Part shown: in pieces, positions 16,485 through 23,525 of the stretch
Position numbering within the stretch: position 1 is the stretch's first letter
Layout: every line of letters starts with the position of its first letter
DNA from: JBOGJG01 sp050747825
GTDB taxonomy: Bacteria > Acidobacteriota > UBA6911 > RPQK01 > JBOGJG01
Direction of reading: 5' to 3'
DNA: 23,525 bases
Assembly: GCA_050747825.1 (NCBI GenBank)
Contig: JBOGJG010000083.1
Span: 1 to 23,525 of the forward strand
The notes under the pieces: generated by a model
The model's database searches: none
Seen by the model: the letters and a program-made list of their open reading frames with translations, nothing else
Told to the model about the DNA's origin: nothing
Position numbers and translations under genes: made by a program

Positions 16485-17456
16485 ATGAGACCGCTACTAA
16501 CCACCCTGATCGTGATCACAACCATCATCTTCCTGAGGAGCGCCGCTATGGCTGAGACGAAGATCGAAAAGCTCGATTACAGAGGATGGCCCAACAGCTA
16601 CCGAATTTCGAACGGAACGATCGAGCTGGTCGCGACCTCTGACGTGGGGCCCAGAATTATCCATTTGGGCTTCTCGGGCGGCGGTAAGAACCTGTTTGCC
16701 GTTTTCGATGACAGCGCCGGCAAAACCGGGGGCGAGGAGTGGAGAATTTACGGCGGCCACCGTCTCTGGCACTCGCCTGAAGACAGGAACCGAACTTATG
16801 AGCCCGACAATGTGACCGTTAAGGTGGAAGAGATCCCCAACGGAATTCGGCTCAAACCAGCAGTGGAAGCAGGCACGGGAATCCAGAAGGTGATGGAAAT
16901 TCAAATGAATCCGTCTGAACCGAGGGTGCAGGTGACCCACCGGCTGCAAAATACCGGCGTTTGGCCAATCGAATTGGCGGCATGGGCTCTGTCAGTTATG
17001 GACCAGGGAGGTTTTGCCATCGTGCCGTTCCGTTCTGAGTTTCATCCGGATGGATTGCTGCCCAACCGGGTGGTGGTGCTCTGGCCTTACGCCGATATGG
17101 CAGACGACCGCTTCCTGTGGGGAAAAGATCACGTTCTTCTCAGGCAGGTGCCCGGAAGGAACAAGACCAAGATCGGAATCAATAACAGCAAGGGCTGGGC
17201 TGCCTACTATCTGGAACCTTATTTGTTCGTGAAACGATTTGATTATGCACAGGACAAGCCTTACCCGGACTTCGGCGCCTCGGTTGAGGTCTACACCGGC
17301 TCCAATATGCTGGAGCTGGAAACGGTAGGACCCCTTGAAAACCTGGACCCAGGCCAATCCCTGGTCCACGAAGAGCGCTGGGAGCTGCATCAGGATATCG
17401 AGCTGGACTTTAGCGAGGACGAGGTCCGGTCGAAGGTCGTGCCGCTAGTGGAATAG
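16485..17456 (+). CDS. Exported galactose-mutarotase-like (DUF4380-type) protein
   Basis: A signal peptide (MRPLLTTLIVITTIIFLRSAAMA) precedes a beta-sandwich protein of about 300 residues: NGTIELVATSDVGPRIIHLGF, GGHRLWHSPEDRNRTYEPDN, and WELHQDIELDF near the end. The run from 'ELV.TSDVGPRI' to 'GGHRLWHSPE' is typical of the aldose-1-epimerase/DUF4380 group. Binding a sugar in the periplasm is the family expectation; catalysis is unproven because I cannot place the catalytic His and Glu with certainty. ATG 16485 has AGGA seven bases upstream; an open frame reaches 16254 but would not give a signal peptide. It heads a plus-strand run of four genes and overlaps none. Confidence 0.7.
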   Translation: MRPLLTTLIVITTIIFLRSAAMAETKIEKLDYRGWPNSYRISNGTIELVATSDVGPRIIHLGFSGGGKNLFAVFDDSAGKTGGEEWRIYGGHRLWHSPEDRNRTYEPDNVTVKVEEIPNGIRLKPAVEAGTGIQKVMEIQMNPSEPRVQVTHRLQNTGVWPIELAAWALSVMDQGGFAIVPFRSEFHPDGLLPNRVVVLWPYADMADDRFLWGKDHVLLRQVPGRNKTKIGINNSKGWAAYYLEPYLFVKRFDYAQDKPYPDFGASVEVYTGSNMLELETVGPLENLDPGQSLVHEERWELHQDIELDFSEDEVRSKVVPLVE

Positions 17457-17480
17457 GGGAGTGTGTCACTCGTCACGATC

Positions 17481-17840
17481 ATGCGCCTTACCATGGAACG
17501 CTTTCGAGAGCTTATCGCCGAGGCCCTGGACGAACTCCCGCCGGAGTTTCGCCGCTGGATGGAGAACGTAGAAGTCGTGGCGGAAGAATCGCCCCCGCCT
17601 GAGCTGCAGGGAAAGGCTCGGGGGCTGATTCTGGGACTCTATCAAGGCGTGCCCAGGTCCAGGCGCAGCGTGATGGCGCTGCCGGCTATGCCGGACCTTA
17701 TTTCCATTTACAAGCGAAACATTGAGAAGGTCTGCAGCGACGAAAAGCAAATTCGCGAGCAGGTACGGATCACCGTCATGCATGAAATCGGGCATCACTT
17801 CGGTCTGGATGAAGACGCTTTGCGAAGGTCGGGTTATTGA
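17481..17840 (+). CDS. Small zincin-like metallopeptidase (Zincin_1 family)
   Basis: This 119-residue protein fits the short DUF1025/Zincin_1 family: FRELIAEALDELPPEFRRWM at the start, 'MPDLISIYKRNIE' in the middle, and the metal motif H101-E-I-G-H105 followed by HFGLDEDAL with Asp110 as the likely third ligand. It has no signal peptide, so it is cytoplasmic. Activity is predicted from the motif; no substrate is known for the family. ATG 17481 is chosen over GTG 17463, and ATG 17493 is also possible, since homologues often start close to the ERF segment. It follows the mutarotase-like gene by 24 bases and probably shares its transcript. Confidence 0.85.
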   Translation: MRLTMERFRELIAEALDELPPEFRRWMENVEVVAEESPPPELQGKARGLILGLYQGVPRSRRSVMALPAMPDLISIYKRNIEKVCSDEKQIREQVRITVMHEIGHHFGLDEDALRRSGY

Positions 17841-17932
17841 TCGGTTCGGATAGACTTGAATCAGCCACTGTGAAAAAATGGCATTACTTTCGTGGAAAAA
17901 CATCCAGTAATAATCCCTGGAAGAGATAAACA

Positions 17933-19276
17933 GTGCAATTAATGTTGAAAAAGACTCGGATACTTTCGTGTGTGTTCTTAGCCACAGCGTACGGATACAG
18001 CCAGGCCGTGGAGAACAGAGTCAAGGAGGAACTGCCGGAGCTCGTAACGATTTACAAGCACCTCCACGCCCATCCTGAACTCTCCTACTATGAGAAGGAA
18101 ACGGCCGCCTACCTGGCGGGCGAGCTGCGCTCCCTGGGTTTTGCAGTGACCGAGCAGGTCGGGCTCTACAATGATCCGGAGAAAGTCAGCTATGGCCTGG
18201 TGGGAGTTCTTCAAAACGGGGAGGGGCCTACAGTCATGGTCAGGACTGACTTGGATGCCTTGCCCGTCGAGGAGAAGACGGGCCTGCCCTATGCCAGCCA
18301 GGCTATGGCCGTCAACGAAAACGGCGAACAGGTGCGCGTGATGCATGCCTGCGGCCATGATGTCCACATGACCTCCTTCTTGGGGACCGCCCGGATGCTG
18401 GCCGCTATGAAGGATAGCTGGCGCGGAACGCTGGTCATGATCGGCCAGCCTGCCGAGGAGAGAGGCGCCGGCGCGCGAGCCATGCTGGCCGATGGCCTTT
18501 TCACGCGCTTTCCCAAACCGGACTACGTGCTGGCACTGCATGCCGCCGCGACTCTGCCGGCCGGCAAAATAGGGCATCGTCCCGAATATGCTCTTGCTAA
18601 TGTGGATTCTGTGGACATTACCATCCGGGGAGCAGGAGGACATGGCGCTTGGCCGCACACCACCAAAGATCCGATCGTACTGGCATCACAGGTCGTGCTC
18701 GGACTTCAGACCATCGTCAGCCGGCAGATTTCGCCGCTCGATCCGGCTGTGGTGACAGTGGGCTCCATCCACGGAGGGACGAAGCACAATGTCATCCCCG
18801 ACGAGGTCCACCTGCAGCTTACGGTGCGCTCCTATAAGCCTGAAGTCCGAAAGCACATACTGGATTCCATCCGCCAGATGACTCTCGGAATCGCCGAGGC
18901 GGCAGGCTTTCCGAAAGAGCGCTCCCCCATCGTTCAGGTGGACGAGGAGGAATACACTCCGGCCACTTATAACGATCCGGAGCTGAACCAGAGACTGGTG
19001 GAAACTTTCCGGGCTGCTCTCGGAGCGGAGAATGTGGTCCAGGTCGAGCCCGTCATGGGCGGCGAAGATTTCGGCCGCTACAGCCTGGAAGGGCGCGAAA
19101 TCCCGAGCGTTATCTTCTGGCTGGGCGCTGTTAATCCGGCGCTGCTAGACGAGCACCAGCAAACCGGCACGCCGCTTCCTTCCCTTCATTCCAGCCAGTT
19201 TGCTCCTCTTCCCGAGCCGGCCATCCGGACCGGTGTCATCGCCATGACTTCGGCCGTACTGGATCTCATGAAATAG
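17933..19276 (+). CDS. Exported M20D-type amidohydrolase
   Basis: A signal peptide (about residues 1-25, ending GYSQA) is followed by an M20 aminoacylase/carboxypeptidase fold: HLHAHPELSYYEKET, RTDLDAL at 104-110, HACGHDVH at 138-145 (metal ligands Cys140 and His142), PAEE at 173-176 with catalytic Glu175/176, ALHAA with His203, and GGEDF near the end. The dimetal enzyme hydrolyses N-acyl amino acids or similar amides, here in the periplasm. GTG 17933 is preferred because GGAAGAG sits seven bases before it; ATG 17942 is the alternative and keeps the signal peptide. It is a full-length member at 447 residues. Confidence 0.88.
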   Translation: MQLMLKKTRILSCVFLATAYGYSQAVENRVKEELPELVTIYKHLHAHPELSYYEKETAAYLAGELRSLGFAVTEQVGLYNDPEKVSYGLVGVLQNGEGPTVMVRTDLDALPVEEKTGLPYASQAMAVNENGEQVRVMHACGHDVHMTSFLGTARMLAAMKDSWRGTLVMIGQPAEERGAGARAMLADGLFTRFPKPDYVLALHAAATLPAGKIGHRPEYALANVDSVDITIRGAGGHGAWPHTTKDPIVLASQVVLGLQTIVSRQISPLDPAVVTVGSIHGGTKHNVIPDEVHLQLTVRSYKPEVRKHILDSIRQMTLGIAEAAGFPKERSPIVQVDEEEYTPATYNDPELNQRLVETFRAALGAENVVQVEPVMGGEDFGRYSLEGREIPSVIFWLGAVNPALLDEHQQTGTPLPSLHSSQFAPLPEPAIRTGVIAMTSAVLDLMK

Positions 19277-19289
19277 CCTGGAACTTTTG

Positions 19290-20354
19290 ATGCCTGATGA
19301 CCTGGAACTGACGAGTCAACATTGGGACGAATTTACGGCCCGATATTCGGGCAGGAACGCCGGAATCTTCTGGTGGGAGGTGCCTGAAGTCATGAGTCAG
19401 ATCAACCGTAGAATCTCAGGCGATCCCGAAGTGGACTGGTTCCAATACACGCTCCACAAGTATTTCGCCGGCCGTCTCCCCATTGCTCGCACTCTTTCGC
19501 TCGGCTGCGGGACGGGAGAGGGAGAGCGGCGCCTGGCCGAGTTAGGCGCCTTCCAGCAATGCGACGCCTATGACCTCTCTGGTTCTGCCATCCTGGAAGC
19601 CAGGAAGGCAGCAGAAGCTGCGGGACTGGATCACATCCGCTACCAGGTAGCCGATGTGAATGCCCTCGAGCTACCCAAGGCGACCTACGACATCGTCTGG
19701 GCGTATGGAGCGATGCACCATTTTGCGAATCTGGAGCATGTCATCGACCGGGCGCGCGGCTCCCTCAAACCGGATGGGCTGCTGGCCATGAATGAGTACG
19801 TCGGCCCGGCGCGTTTCCAGTTTCCGGAGCGCCAGAAGGAAATCGCCAACCTGTGCCTGAAGCTATTGCCCGAGCGCTATCGGGTGGTGCTGCCGGAGGC
19901 CGTGGAGCTTGAAGCCGAACAGGCCAGAGCGAAGGCCTCCCGAGAGCATCTGGATCCTCAGCAACCGGGACTCATCACGAGAATTCTAAAGGGATCCAAG
20001 GACCCTGCGCCCGAGCCGGAACCTCCAGAGGCGCCCGTCATCCGCACGGAAGTCGGTTTTCCCAGCGCAGCCGACGTAGTCGCTGATGATCCCTCGGAAT
20101 CCGTGCGCTCGAACGAAATCCTGAAGGTCCTCGAAAAGCACTTCGAGATCGTCGAAAAAATCGCCTGGGGCGGCAACATCCTGCAGTTCCTGCTCTCCGG
20201 AATCGCTGGAAATTTCAGCGACGACGATAAGGACTCCCAGCTTCTTATCCGGATGCTCTGGCAGATAGAAGAAGTCCTACTGCAATGCGGCGAACTGAAG
20301 AGCGATTTCGCCTACATCGTCGCCCGCCCGCTGCACGCTCTCCGCAGGAAGTGA
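19290..20354 (+). CDS. Class I SAM-dependent methyltransferase
   Basis: A 354-residue protein with the SAM-binding motif I L69-S-L-G-C-G-T-G-E-G78, acidic Asp95 in CDAYDLSGSA, ADVNALELP, and YDIVWAYGAMHHF (133-145) as the post-motifs of the Methyltransf_11/25 type. The C-terminal half is unusual: a long helical segment (RQKEIANLCLKLLPERY) leads to a Pro/Glu-rich linker (about 235-260, PEPEPPEAP) and a second conserved-looking helical block ending in AYIVARPLHAL. The methyl acceptor is unknown. ATG 19290 is chosen over TTG 19287. It begins 13 bases after the amidohydrolase stop, so the two are probably co-transcribed. Confidence 0.8.
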   Translation: MPDDLELTSQHWDEFTARYSGRNAGIFWWEVPEVMSQINRRISGDPEVDWFQYTLHKYFAGRLPIARTLSLGCGTGEGERRLAELGAFQQCDAYDLSGSAILEARKAAEAAGLDHIRYQVADVNALELPKATYDIVWAYGAMHHFANLEHVIDRARGSLKPDGLLAMNEYVGPARFQFPERQKEIANLCLKLLPERYRVVLPEAVELEAEQARAKASREHLDPQQPGLITRILKGSKDPAPEPEPPEAPVIRTEVGFPSAADVVADDPSESVRSNEILKVLEKHFEIVEKIAWGGNILQFLLSGIAGNFSDDDKDSQLLIRMLWQIEEVLLQCGELKSDFAYIVARPLHALRRK

Positions 20355-20384
20355 CTGAGGTGCAAAGATAATGGAGATGACTTT

Positions 20385-20984
20385 CTACTTAAGATCGAAG
20401 TGCCTGACTAATATAAGGCGCCGGCCAACCGGGTCAAAGCGCTAATGACTGTGCTAGTGCTTCGTAACATAAATAAGTGCGCTATCGCTGGAGGCGATTT
20501 GACCCGTATTCAAGGCGCGAGGAAGGCGCCTATCGGGAATAGGCAACTGACGAGCAACGCTGAAGACCCCATATTCCCGATATGCTCCCTCGTCGCGCCT
20601 CGCCATCAGACCGCACTCATAGGGTACCCGGCTCGCGACGATAGCGCACTTATTTATGTTACGAAGCACTAGAATAATATAGCCAAGCAAAGGTTCGTAC
20701 TGTCCATTGGCCGGTTGCATGTCCGGGAAGGTCACTTCGTTGAAAATTGCCCGAAAGCCTTCAATCTGAATCTTTACTGGACCCGAGATCTCCGCTTCAA
20801 TAAGCCGCTGGTCAGCTACTTCTACCATCTCGATTGTGCTCGCTGAAAACGGTCCCAAGCGATCCTTCCAGTCCGAAGGGAGAACGAGGATGCTCGTGCC
20901 CGCGTCAACGAGCGCCCCAAAGGTCATCGTACTTTCCGGGTCGAGAACATTAGAAACGGTAACCTGCGCTGTGACTCTGCCCAT
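20385..20984 (-). pseudogene. Clan AA (retropepsin-like) aspartic protease, interrupted by a MITE
   Basis: From ATG 20984 the minus strand reads GRVTAQVTVSNVL, then TFGALVDAGTSILVLPSDW, the active-site loop of retropepsin-like bacterial proteases, followed by EPLLGYIIL. At that point (20672) the MITE begins. Beyond its far end (below 20454) the sequence resumes as LAQSLA and, after a change of frame, DPVGRRLILVRHFDLK and a stop at 20385. This is exactly the C-terminal pattern of the family. So the gene is cut by the element and also carries a small frameshift. The catalytic motif reads D-A-G rather than D-T-G or D-S-G, suggesting decay before or after insertion. Confidence 0.8.
20454..20672. 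mobile_element. 219-bp palindromic MITE with 34-bp perfect terminal inverted repeats
   Basis: Bases 20454-20487 and 20639-20672 are perfect inverted copies, 34 of 34, starting CTAGTGCTTCG. Further inside, TATCGGGAATA (20531-20541) faces its inverse at 20572-20582, and GGCGCGA (20514-20520) faces 20593-20599, so nearly the whole element folds as one hairpin. It encodes no credible protein. CTAG at both ends fits TA duplication within a CTAG target, as in IS630. Its arms share motif order and spacing with the IS630-type end at 66-117. It lies within an aspartic-protease gene. Confidence 0.92.
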
Positions 20985-21017
20985 CCATAGGTTTGAGTTA
21001 TCACAGCCCAGTTGATC

Positions 21018-21146
21018 TCAATCCGAGGCTTCATCCTCCTCCCGGTCAAGGTTCGGTGATCTCAGCACCCTGAGAAAGAACCGTCCGGTGAAGAAAAAGA
21101 TGATGGCCCATGTGATGCCGAGCATGACCCATGCCGACGCGCTCAT
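21018..21146 (-). CDS. 42-aa membrane protein, candidate MetS-type small subunit of the NSS transporter
   Basis: Minus strand from ATG 21146: MSASAWVMLGITWAIIFFFT, then GRFFLRVLRSPN and an acidic tail (DREEDEASD). One hydrophobic helix of about 18 residues is followed by basic residues, so the N-terminus is probably outside or in the membrane and the tail cytoplasmic. Its ATG overlaps the stop of the transporter as ATGA (21143-21146), which implies translational coupling. Tiny subunits of this kind (MetS, next to MetP-type sodium/methionine transporters) are known for NSS carriers and are required for function in those studied. Assignment rests on position, size and topology, not on a sequence motif. 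Confidence 0.65.
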   Translation of the reverse strand: MSASAWVMLGITWAIIFFFTGRFFLRVLRSPNLDREEDEASD

Positions 21147-22777
21147 GCTTTCTCCTTTCGCTTCCAGGCGATGCGCACCATAAAGGCAATGCCGGCGAAG
21201 AGCCCCAGCAGCAGCAAACGGGTGAGGTCCTGGACCAGAGCCCTGGTCGGTCGCCCGGCCGAATCAAACCAACTATAGTCTCCGTCTCCGCTATGGAGCA
21301 GCTTACCTATGACGCTGTCAGGCGCGAATTCCCACCCGTGACCCGCTGCCAGCGCCGCCAGCGCCGCATCCCAACCGGAAGCCGGCTTTACCAGCGCCGC
21401 CAGAAAAATGATCAGAAGCAGAGCCGGCGTCACATATTTGATGGCGAAACGGAAGAAACGCGGAATCTTCAATTCGGCCCCCCGGGTGATTTCGGCCCAG
21501 CCTCTGTCGAGTCCAAAGATATAAGCAAAAATGAACACTTCGGCCAGCGCAAAGACGACCAGCGCGAATGTGCCCGTCCAGAAATCAAACTCGTCGAACG
21601 AACCGCCCGGGTAGAGCCAGACGCACACGAATCCCAGCAGAAAGATAACCAGCCCGAAAATCAGGGCGGCCCGGGAACGGCGGCACCGGAACTCATCTTC
21701 CAGAAAAGCCAGGATCGGCTGGCCCATCGCCAGAGAAGAGGTCAAACCGGCGAAGAATAAGAGGCCGAACCACATGGCTCCGGCGAGGGGCGCGAACCAA
21801 CCCCAGTGCCCAAACAGTGTGGGCAGTGTCAGAAAGCCGAGAGAAAATCCGCTTCCTCCCGCGGTCGCCGCCGCCACCACCTGCAGCCCGAGATAGGCTG
21901 TGGCAATGGGAATGATCAGCGAGCTTCCCAAGACCACCTCCACAAACTCGTTCAGCCAGCCGGCGGCTGCCGCATTGAGCGCGATATCCTGCCTGGCCCG
22001 CACATAGGAGGCGTAACAGTGGATCGATCCCATCCCCAGCGATAACGTAAAAAAGATCTGCCCTGCCGCCGCCAGCCAGGTCGTAGGGTTCACAAGTCCC
22101 GAAAGCTGTGGCTGCCAAATAAAGTTCAAGCCGGCCAGCGGGTCAGCCACTACGCCCCTCTCACCTGCTTCGAGTGTCAGGCCTCGTGCCGCCAGAATCA
22201 CTGCAAAAAGGATCAGAAGAGGCAAACCCACCTTGGCAGCCAGTTCGATCCCCCGCACCAGACCTCGAGACAGAATCCAGACATTCAGTCCGAGAGTCAC
22301 GACGAACCAGAAGAATGCTTCCGGCGGGACTGAAAAGATGGACCCGGCGGTAACGCCCAGCAAATCGGGGAAGAACTGCGTGGGATTCACACGCTGGAAA
22401 GTGCCTGTCAGAGAGTGCCAGACGTAAGCCAGAGTCCAGGATTCAACATAGGTGTAATAGGCTGCGATTGTCAGGTTGGTAAAAAGTCCGAAGACGCCAA
22501 CATATTTCAACCAGCGACGCTTCCCCAGCACGTCAAACATGCCCGGAGTGGAATGATGGCCATACATCCCTCCGTGGCGGCCTATCGCCCACTCCACCCA
22601 GAGCAGGGGAATGCCCATGAGAACAAAACAGATCAGATAAGGGATGAGGAAAGCGCCCCCTCCGTTCTGTGCCGCCTGGGCAGGGAAACGAAGGAAATTC
22701 CCCAGGCCTACGGCGTTTCCTGCCATGGCCAGGATCAGGCCGATGCGCGTGCCCCACTGCTGGCGGTTTTCCCTCAT
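21143..22777 (-). CDS. LeuT-like sodium-dependent amino-acid symporter (NSS family)
   Basis: The 544-residue protein is close to LeuT in plan (519 aa, twelve helices). Its N-terminus aligns residue for residue: N21-A22-V-G-L25-G26-N27 in TM1, with the unwound substrate and sodium segment GNAVGLGNFLRFPAQAAQNGG. YYTYVES in TM3, FFTLSLGMGSIHCYASYVR in TM6 and NEFVEVVLG in TM7 all match. The glutamate in that last motif corresponds to LeuT Glu290, typical of chloride-independent carriers. Substrate is therefore probably a hydrophobic or neutral amino acid taken up with sodium. It overlaps a tiny gene by ATGA at each end. Confidence 0.93.
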   Translation of the reverse strand: MRENRQQWGTRIGLILAMAGNAVGLGNFLRFPAQAAQNGGGAFLIPYLICFVLMGIPLLWVEWAIGRHGGMYGHHSTPGMFDVLGKRRWLKYVGVFGLFTNLTIAAYYTYVESWTLAYVWHSLTGTFQRVNPTQFFPDLLGVTAGSIFSVPPEAFFWFVVTLGLNVWILSRGLVRGIELAAKVGLPLLILFAVILAARGLTLEAGERGVVADPLAGLNFIWQPQLSGLVNPTTWLAAAGQIFFTLSLGMGSIHCYASYVRARQDIALNAAAAGWLNEFVEVVLGSSLIIPIATAYLGLQVVAAATAGGSGFSLGFLTLPTLFGHWGWFAPLAGAMWFGLLFFAGLTSSLAMGQPILAFLEDEFRCRRSRAALIFGLVIFLLGFVCVWLYPGGSFDEFDFWTGTFALVVFALAEVFIFAYIFGLDRGWAEITRGAELKIPRFFRFAIKYVTPALLLIIFLAALVKPASGWDAALAALAAGHGWEFAPDSVIGKLLHSGDGDYSWFDSAGRPTRALVQDLTRLLLLGLFAGIAFMVRIAWKRKEKA

Positions 22778-22860
22778 TGCTTGCCGCCTCGGCTGGAGCG
22801 ATTGAGGTAGCCCACAGCCGCCGAAATCAAGACAACTAGAAGAATATTTTCCACACTCAT
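22774..22860 (-). CDS. 28-aa membrane protein leading the NSS operon
   Basis: From ATG 22860 the frame reads MSVENILLVVLISAAVGYLN and ends RSSRGGKQ. This is one transmembrane helix with a basic tail. GGAGG five bases upstream is the strongest ribosome binding site seen in the window, which argues it is translated. Its TGA overlaps the transporter ATG as ATGA (22774-22777). I do not recognise the family. It may be a second accessory subunit, or a leader whose translation governs entry into the transporter gene. Confidence 0.7.
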   Translation of the reverse strand: MSVENILLVVLISAAVGYLNRSSRGGKQ

Positions 22861-22911
22861 GGAAACCTCCATTTTTTGACTTTGGTTGGGTTGGTAGACG
22901 CTGTGCATGAG

Positions 22912-23229
22912 TCAGCGCGGAGGTGATCTGGCCGAGAACCGCCGGCCGTGTGTGTTTCTTTCTGAAGCGGCAGTTCCCGAATGAAGAGCATTTAGAGCCG
23001 TTGGGGTAGCGGACGCCTGCTCGGGCAGAGCAACCGGCAGGGAGTTCGCAGACGTGTCACCTCCCTCTTTGCGGGTCGCCGCAAATGCAAATAAAGATCC
23101 CTGTGGCTGGCTGACGGCAACCGGCTCGGGCTGCTGCTCAAAAGAAATAGAGAAGATCGCCGGGTGGATACCCGGCGCAAGAAGAAAACAGATGAAAATC
23201 AGGCTGACTGATTTAAAGGAAAGCATCAT
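22912..23229 (-). CDS. Small exported protein of unknown function
   Basis: The frame from ATG 23229 (or ATG 23226, adjacent) encodes a signal-like N-terminus (MLSFKSVSLIFICFLLAPGI, then HPAIFS) and a low-complexity remainder rich in Ser, Ala, Pro and Thr, ending RFSARSPPR; 104-105 residues. The open frame continues upstream to 23337, but that part is the heptanucleotide repeat read as WSAVSGQ-type units, so I reject the longer start. It ends 51 bases before the 28-aa gene on the same strand and could be the first gene of that operon. No family is recognised, and it may be spurious. Confidence 0.35.
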   Translation of the reverse strand: MMLSFKSVSLIFICFLLAPGIHPAIFSISFEQQPEPVAVSQPQGSLFAFAATRKEGGDTSANSLPVALPEQASATPTALNALHSGTAASERNTHGRRFSARSPPR

Positions 23230-23232
23230 AGC

Positions 23233-23337
23233 TGACCACTGACCGCTGACCACTGACCGCTGACCGCTGACCGCTGAGCGCTGAGCGCTGGCCGCTGACC
23301 GCTGGCCGCTGACCGCTGACCACTGACCGCTGACCAC
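23233..23337. repeat. Heptanucleotide tandem repeat, 15 units of TGACCRC
   Basis: Fifteen consecutive 7-base units run without a slip: mostly TGACCGC and TGACCAC, with two TGAGCGC and two TGGCCGC. A single inverted run (GGTCAGCGGTCAGC, about 23363-23376) follows, and ACCGGCTGACC with GGTCAGCGGT can form a hairpin around CGAA. Repeats like this occur between genes in many soil and aquatic bacteria; no function is established. Confidence 0.9.
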
Positions 23338-23409
23338 TGAACCGGCTGACCATCTTCGAACCGGTCAGCGGTCAGCTCGTGGTACGGGCAAAGCCCAGGG
23401 CACATATCA

Positions 23410-23428
23410 CCACCGTCACAGACGGTGG
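23410..23428. terminator. Hairpin after the minus-strand gene entering from the right
   Basis: CCACCGTC and GACGGTGG form an 8-bp stem around ACA. It lies 15 bases after the stop of the incoming minus-strand gene, the right place for its terminator, but there is no T-run on either strand. It could instead be a REP-like palindrome; GGGCAAAGCCC nearby is a second small stem. Confidence 0.4.
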
Positions 23429-23442
23429 GTTTCCACGGGTGA

Positions 23443-23525
23443 CTAAATAAGCCCTTGATAGGCCAGCCAGAGGGCGCGGTAATACCTCATGACACGGATG
23501 GAGTCGGAAGATTCAGGCACCTCGG
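23443..23525 (-). CDS. C-terminus of an unidentified protein (runs off the window)
   Basis: The minus strand gives EVPESSDSIRVMRYYRALWL then AYQGLI and a TAG at 23445-23443. Only 26 residues are visible and no family can be named. The unbroken frame to the window edge, followed directly by a hairpin, suggests a real gene end. Confidence 0.4.
   Translation of the reverse strand, partial: EVPESSDSIRVMRYYRALWLAYQGLI

Noticed and set aside
16319..16528. N-terminal extension of the phosphofructokinase
   Set aside because: It has no family match, and a TATAAA lies just before the conserved start at 16318.
20445..20672. A 75-aa plus-strand gene
   Set aside because: It is the MITE read across its inverted repeats; its two ends encode inverse copies of the same DNA.
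23230..23337. N-terminal extension of the small exported protein
   Set aside because: It is only the heptanucleotide repeat translated, and places a signal peptide far from the start.
23233..23376. CRISPR array
   Set aside because: Units are seven bases with no spacers, and no cas genes are present.

Overview
The window reads like a chromosomal segment of an environmental, GC-rich Gram-negative bacterium, most likely an Acidobacteriota member. This rests on an OAR-like TonB receptor tail of the type common there, large secreted HEAT and planctomycete-type cytochrome architecture, a phosphofructokinase with pyrophosphate-type residues, and many Sec-exported orphan proteins. The placement is inference; there is no rRNA or marker gene to confirm it. 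No tRNA, rRNA, riboswitch or CRISPR array was seen.

Region 1 (1-3590) is a gene graveyard. An IS630-type end with the start of its transposase cuts into an NxxGxxAF-repeat gene. A frameshifted secreted protein follows. Then come fragments of four unrelated genes joined end to end: a large serine recombinase lacking its catalytic domain, a collagen/tail-fibre-like protein, an antisense larE 5' fragment, and a TonB-dependent receptor C-terminus ending in a nonsense codon.

Region 2 (3661-10382) is intact. It holds a small secreted orphan protein, a 1318-residue exported protein with two CxxCH haem motifs separated by a cyclase-like barrel and HEAT repeats, then a HlyD-type adaptor and a MacB/LolD-type ATPase with no permease beside them. 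A secreted lectin-like protein (10379-11023, minus) converges on the ATPase.

Region 3 (11199-16318) carries metabolic genes, several under short promoters lying directly before the start codon: a MetE-like zinc methyltransferase, a UlaG-like metallo-hydrolase, a SIS sugar-isomerase-type protein, a LOG-family nucleotide hydrolase, and a phosphofructokinase.

Region 4 (16485-20354) is a plus-strand series: an exported mutarotase-like protein, a zincin, an exported M20 amidohydrolase and a SAM methyltransferase.

Region 5 (20385-23525) has a 219-bp palindromic MITE inside an aspartic-protease gene. The MITE ends match the IS630 end at the left edge of the window in motif order and spacing, so the IS may be its mobiliser. 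Next comes a minus-strand operon of a LeuT-like sodium symporter flanked on both sides by tiny membrane-protein genes, each joined through a 4-nt ATGA overlap. The window ends with a small exported orphan, a 15-unit heptanucleotide repeat, a hairpin and the tail of another minus-strand gene.
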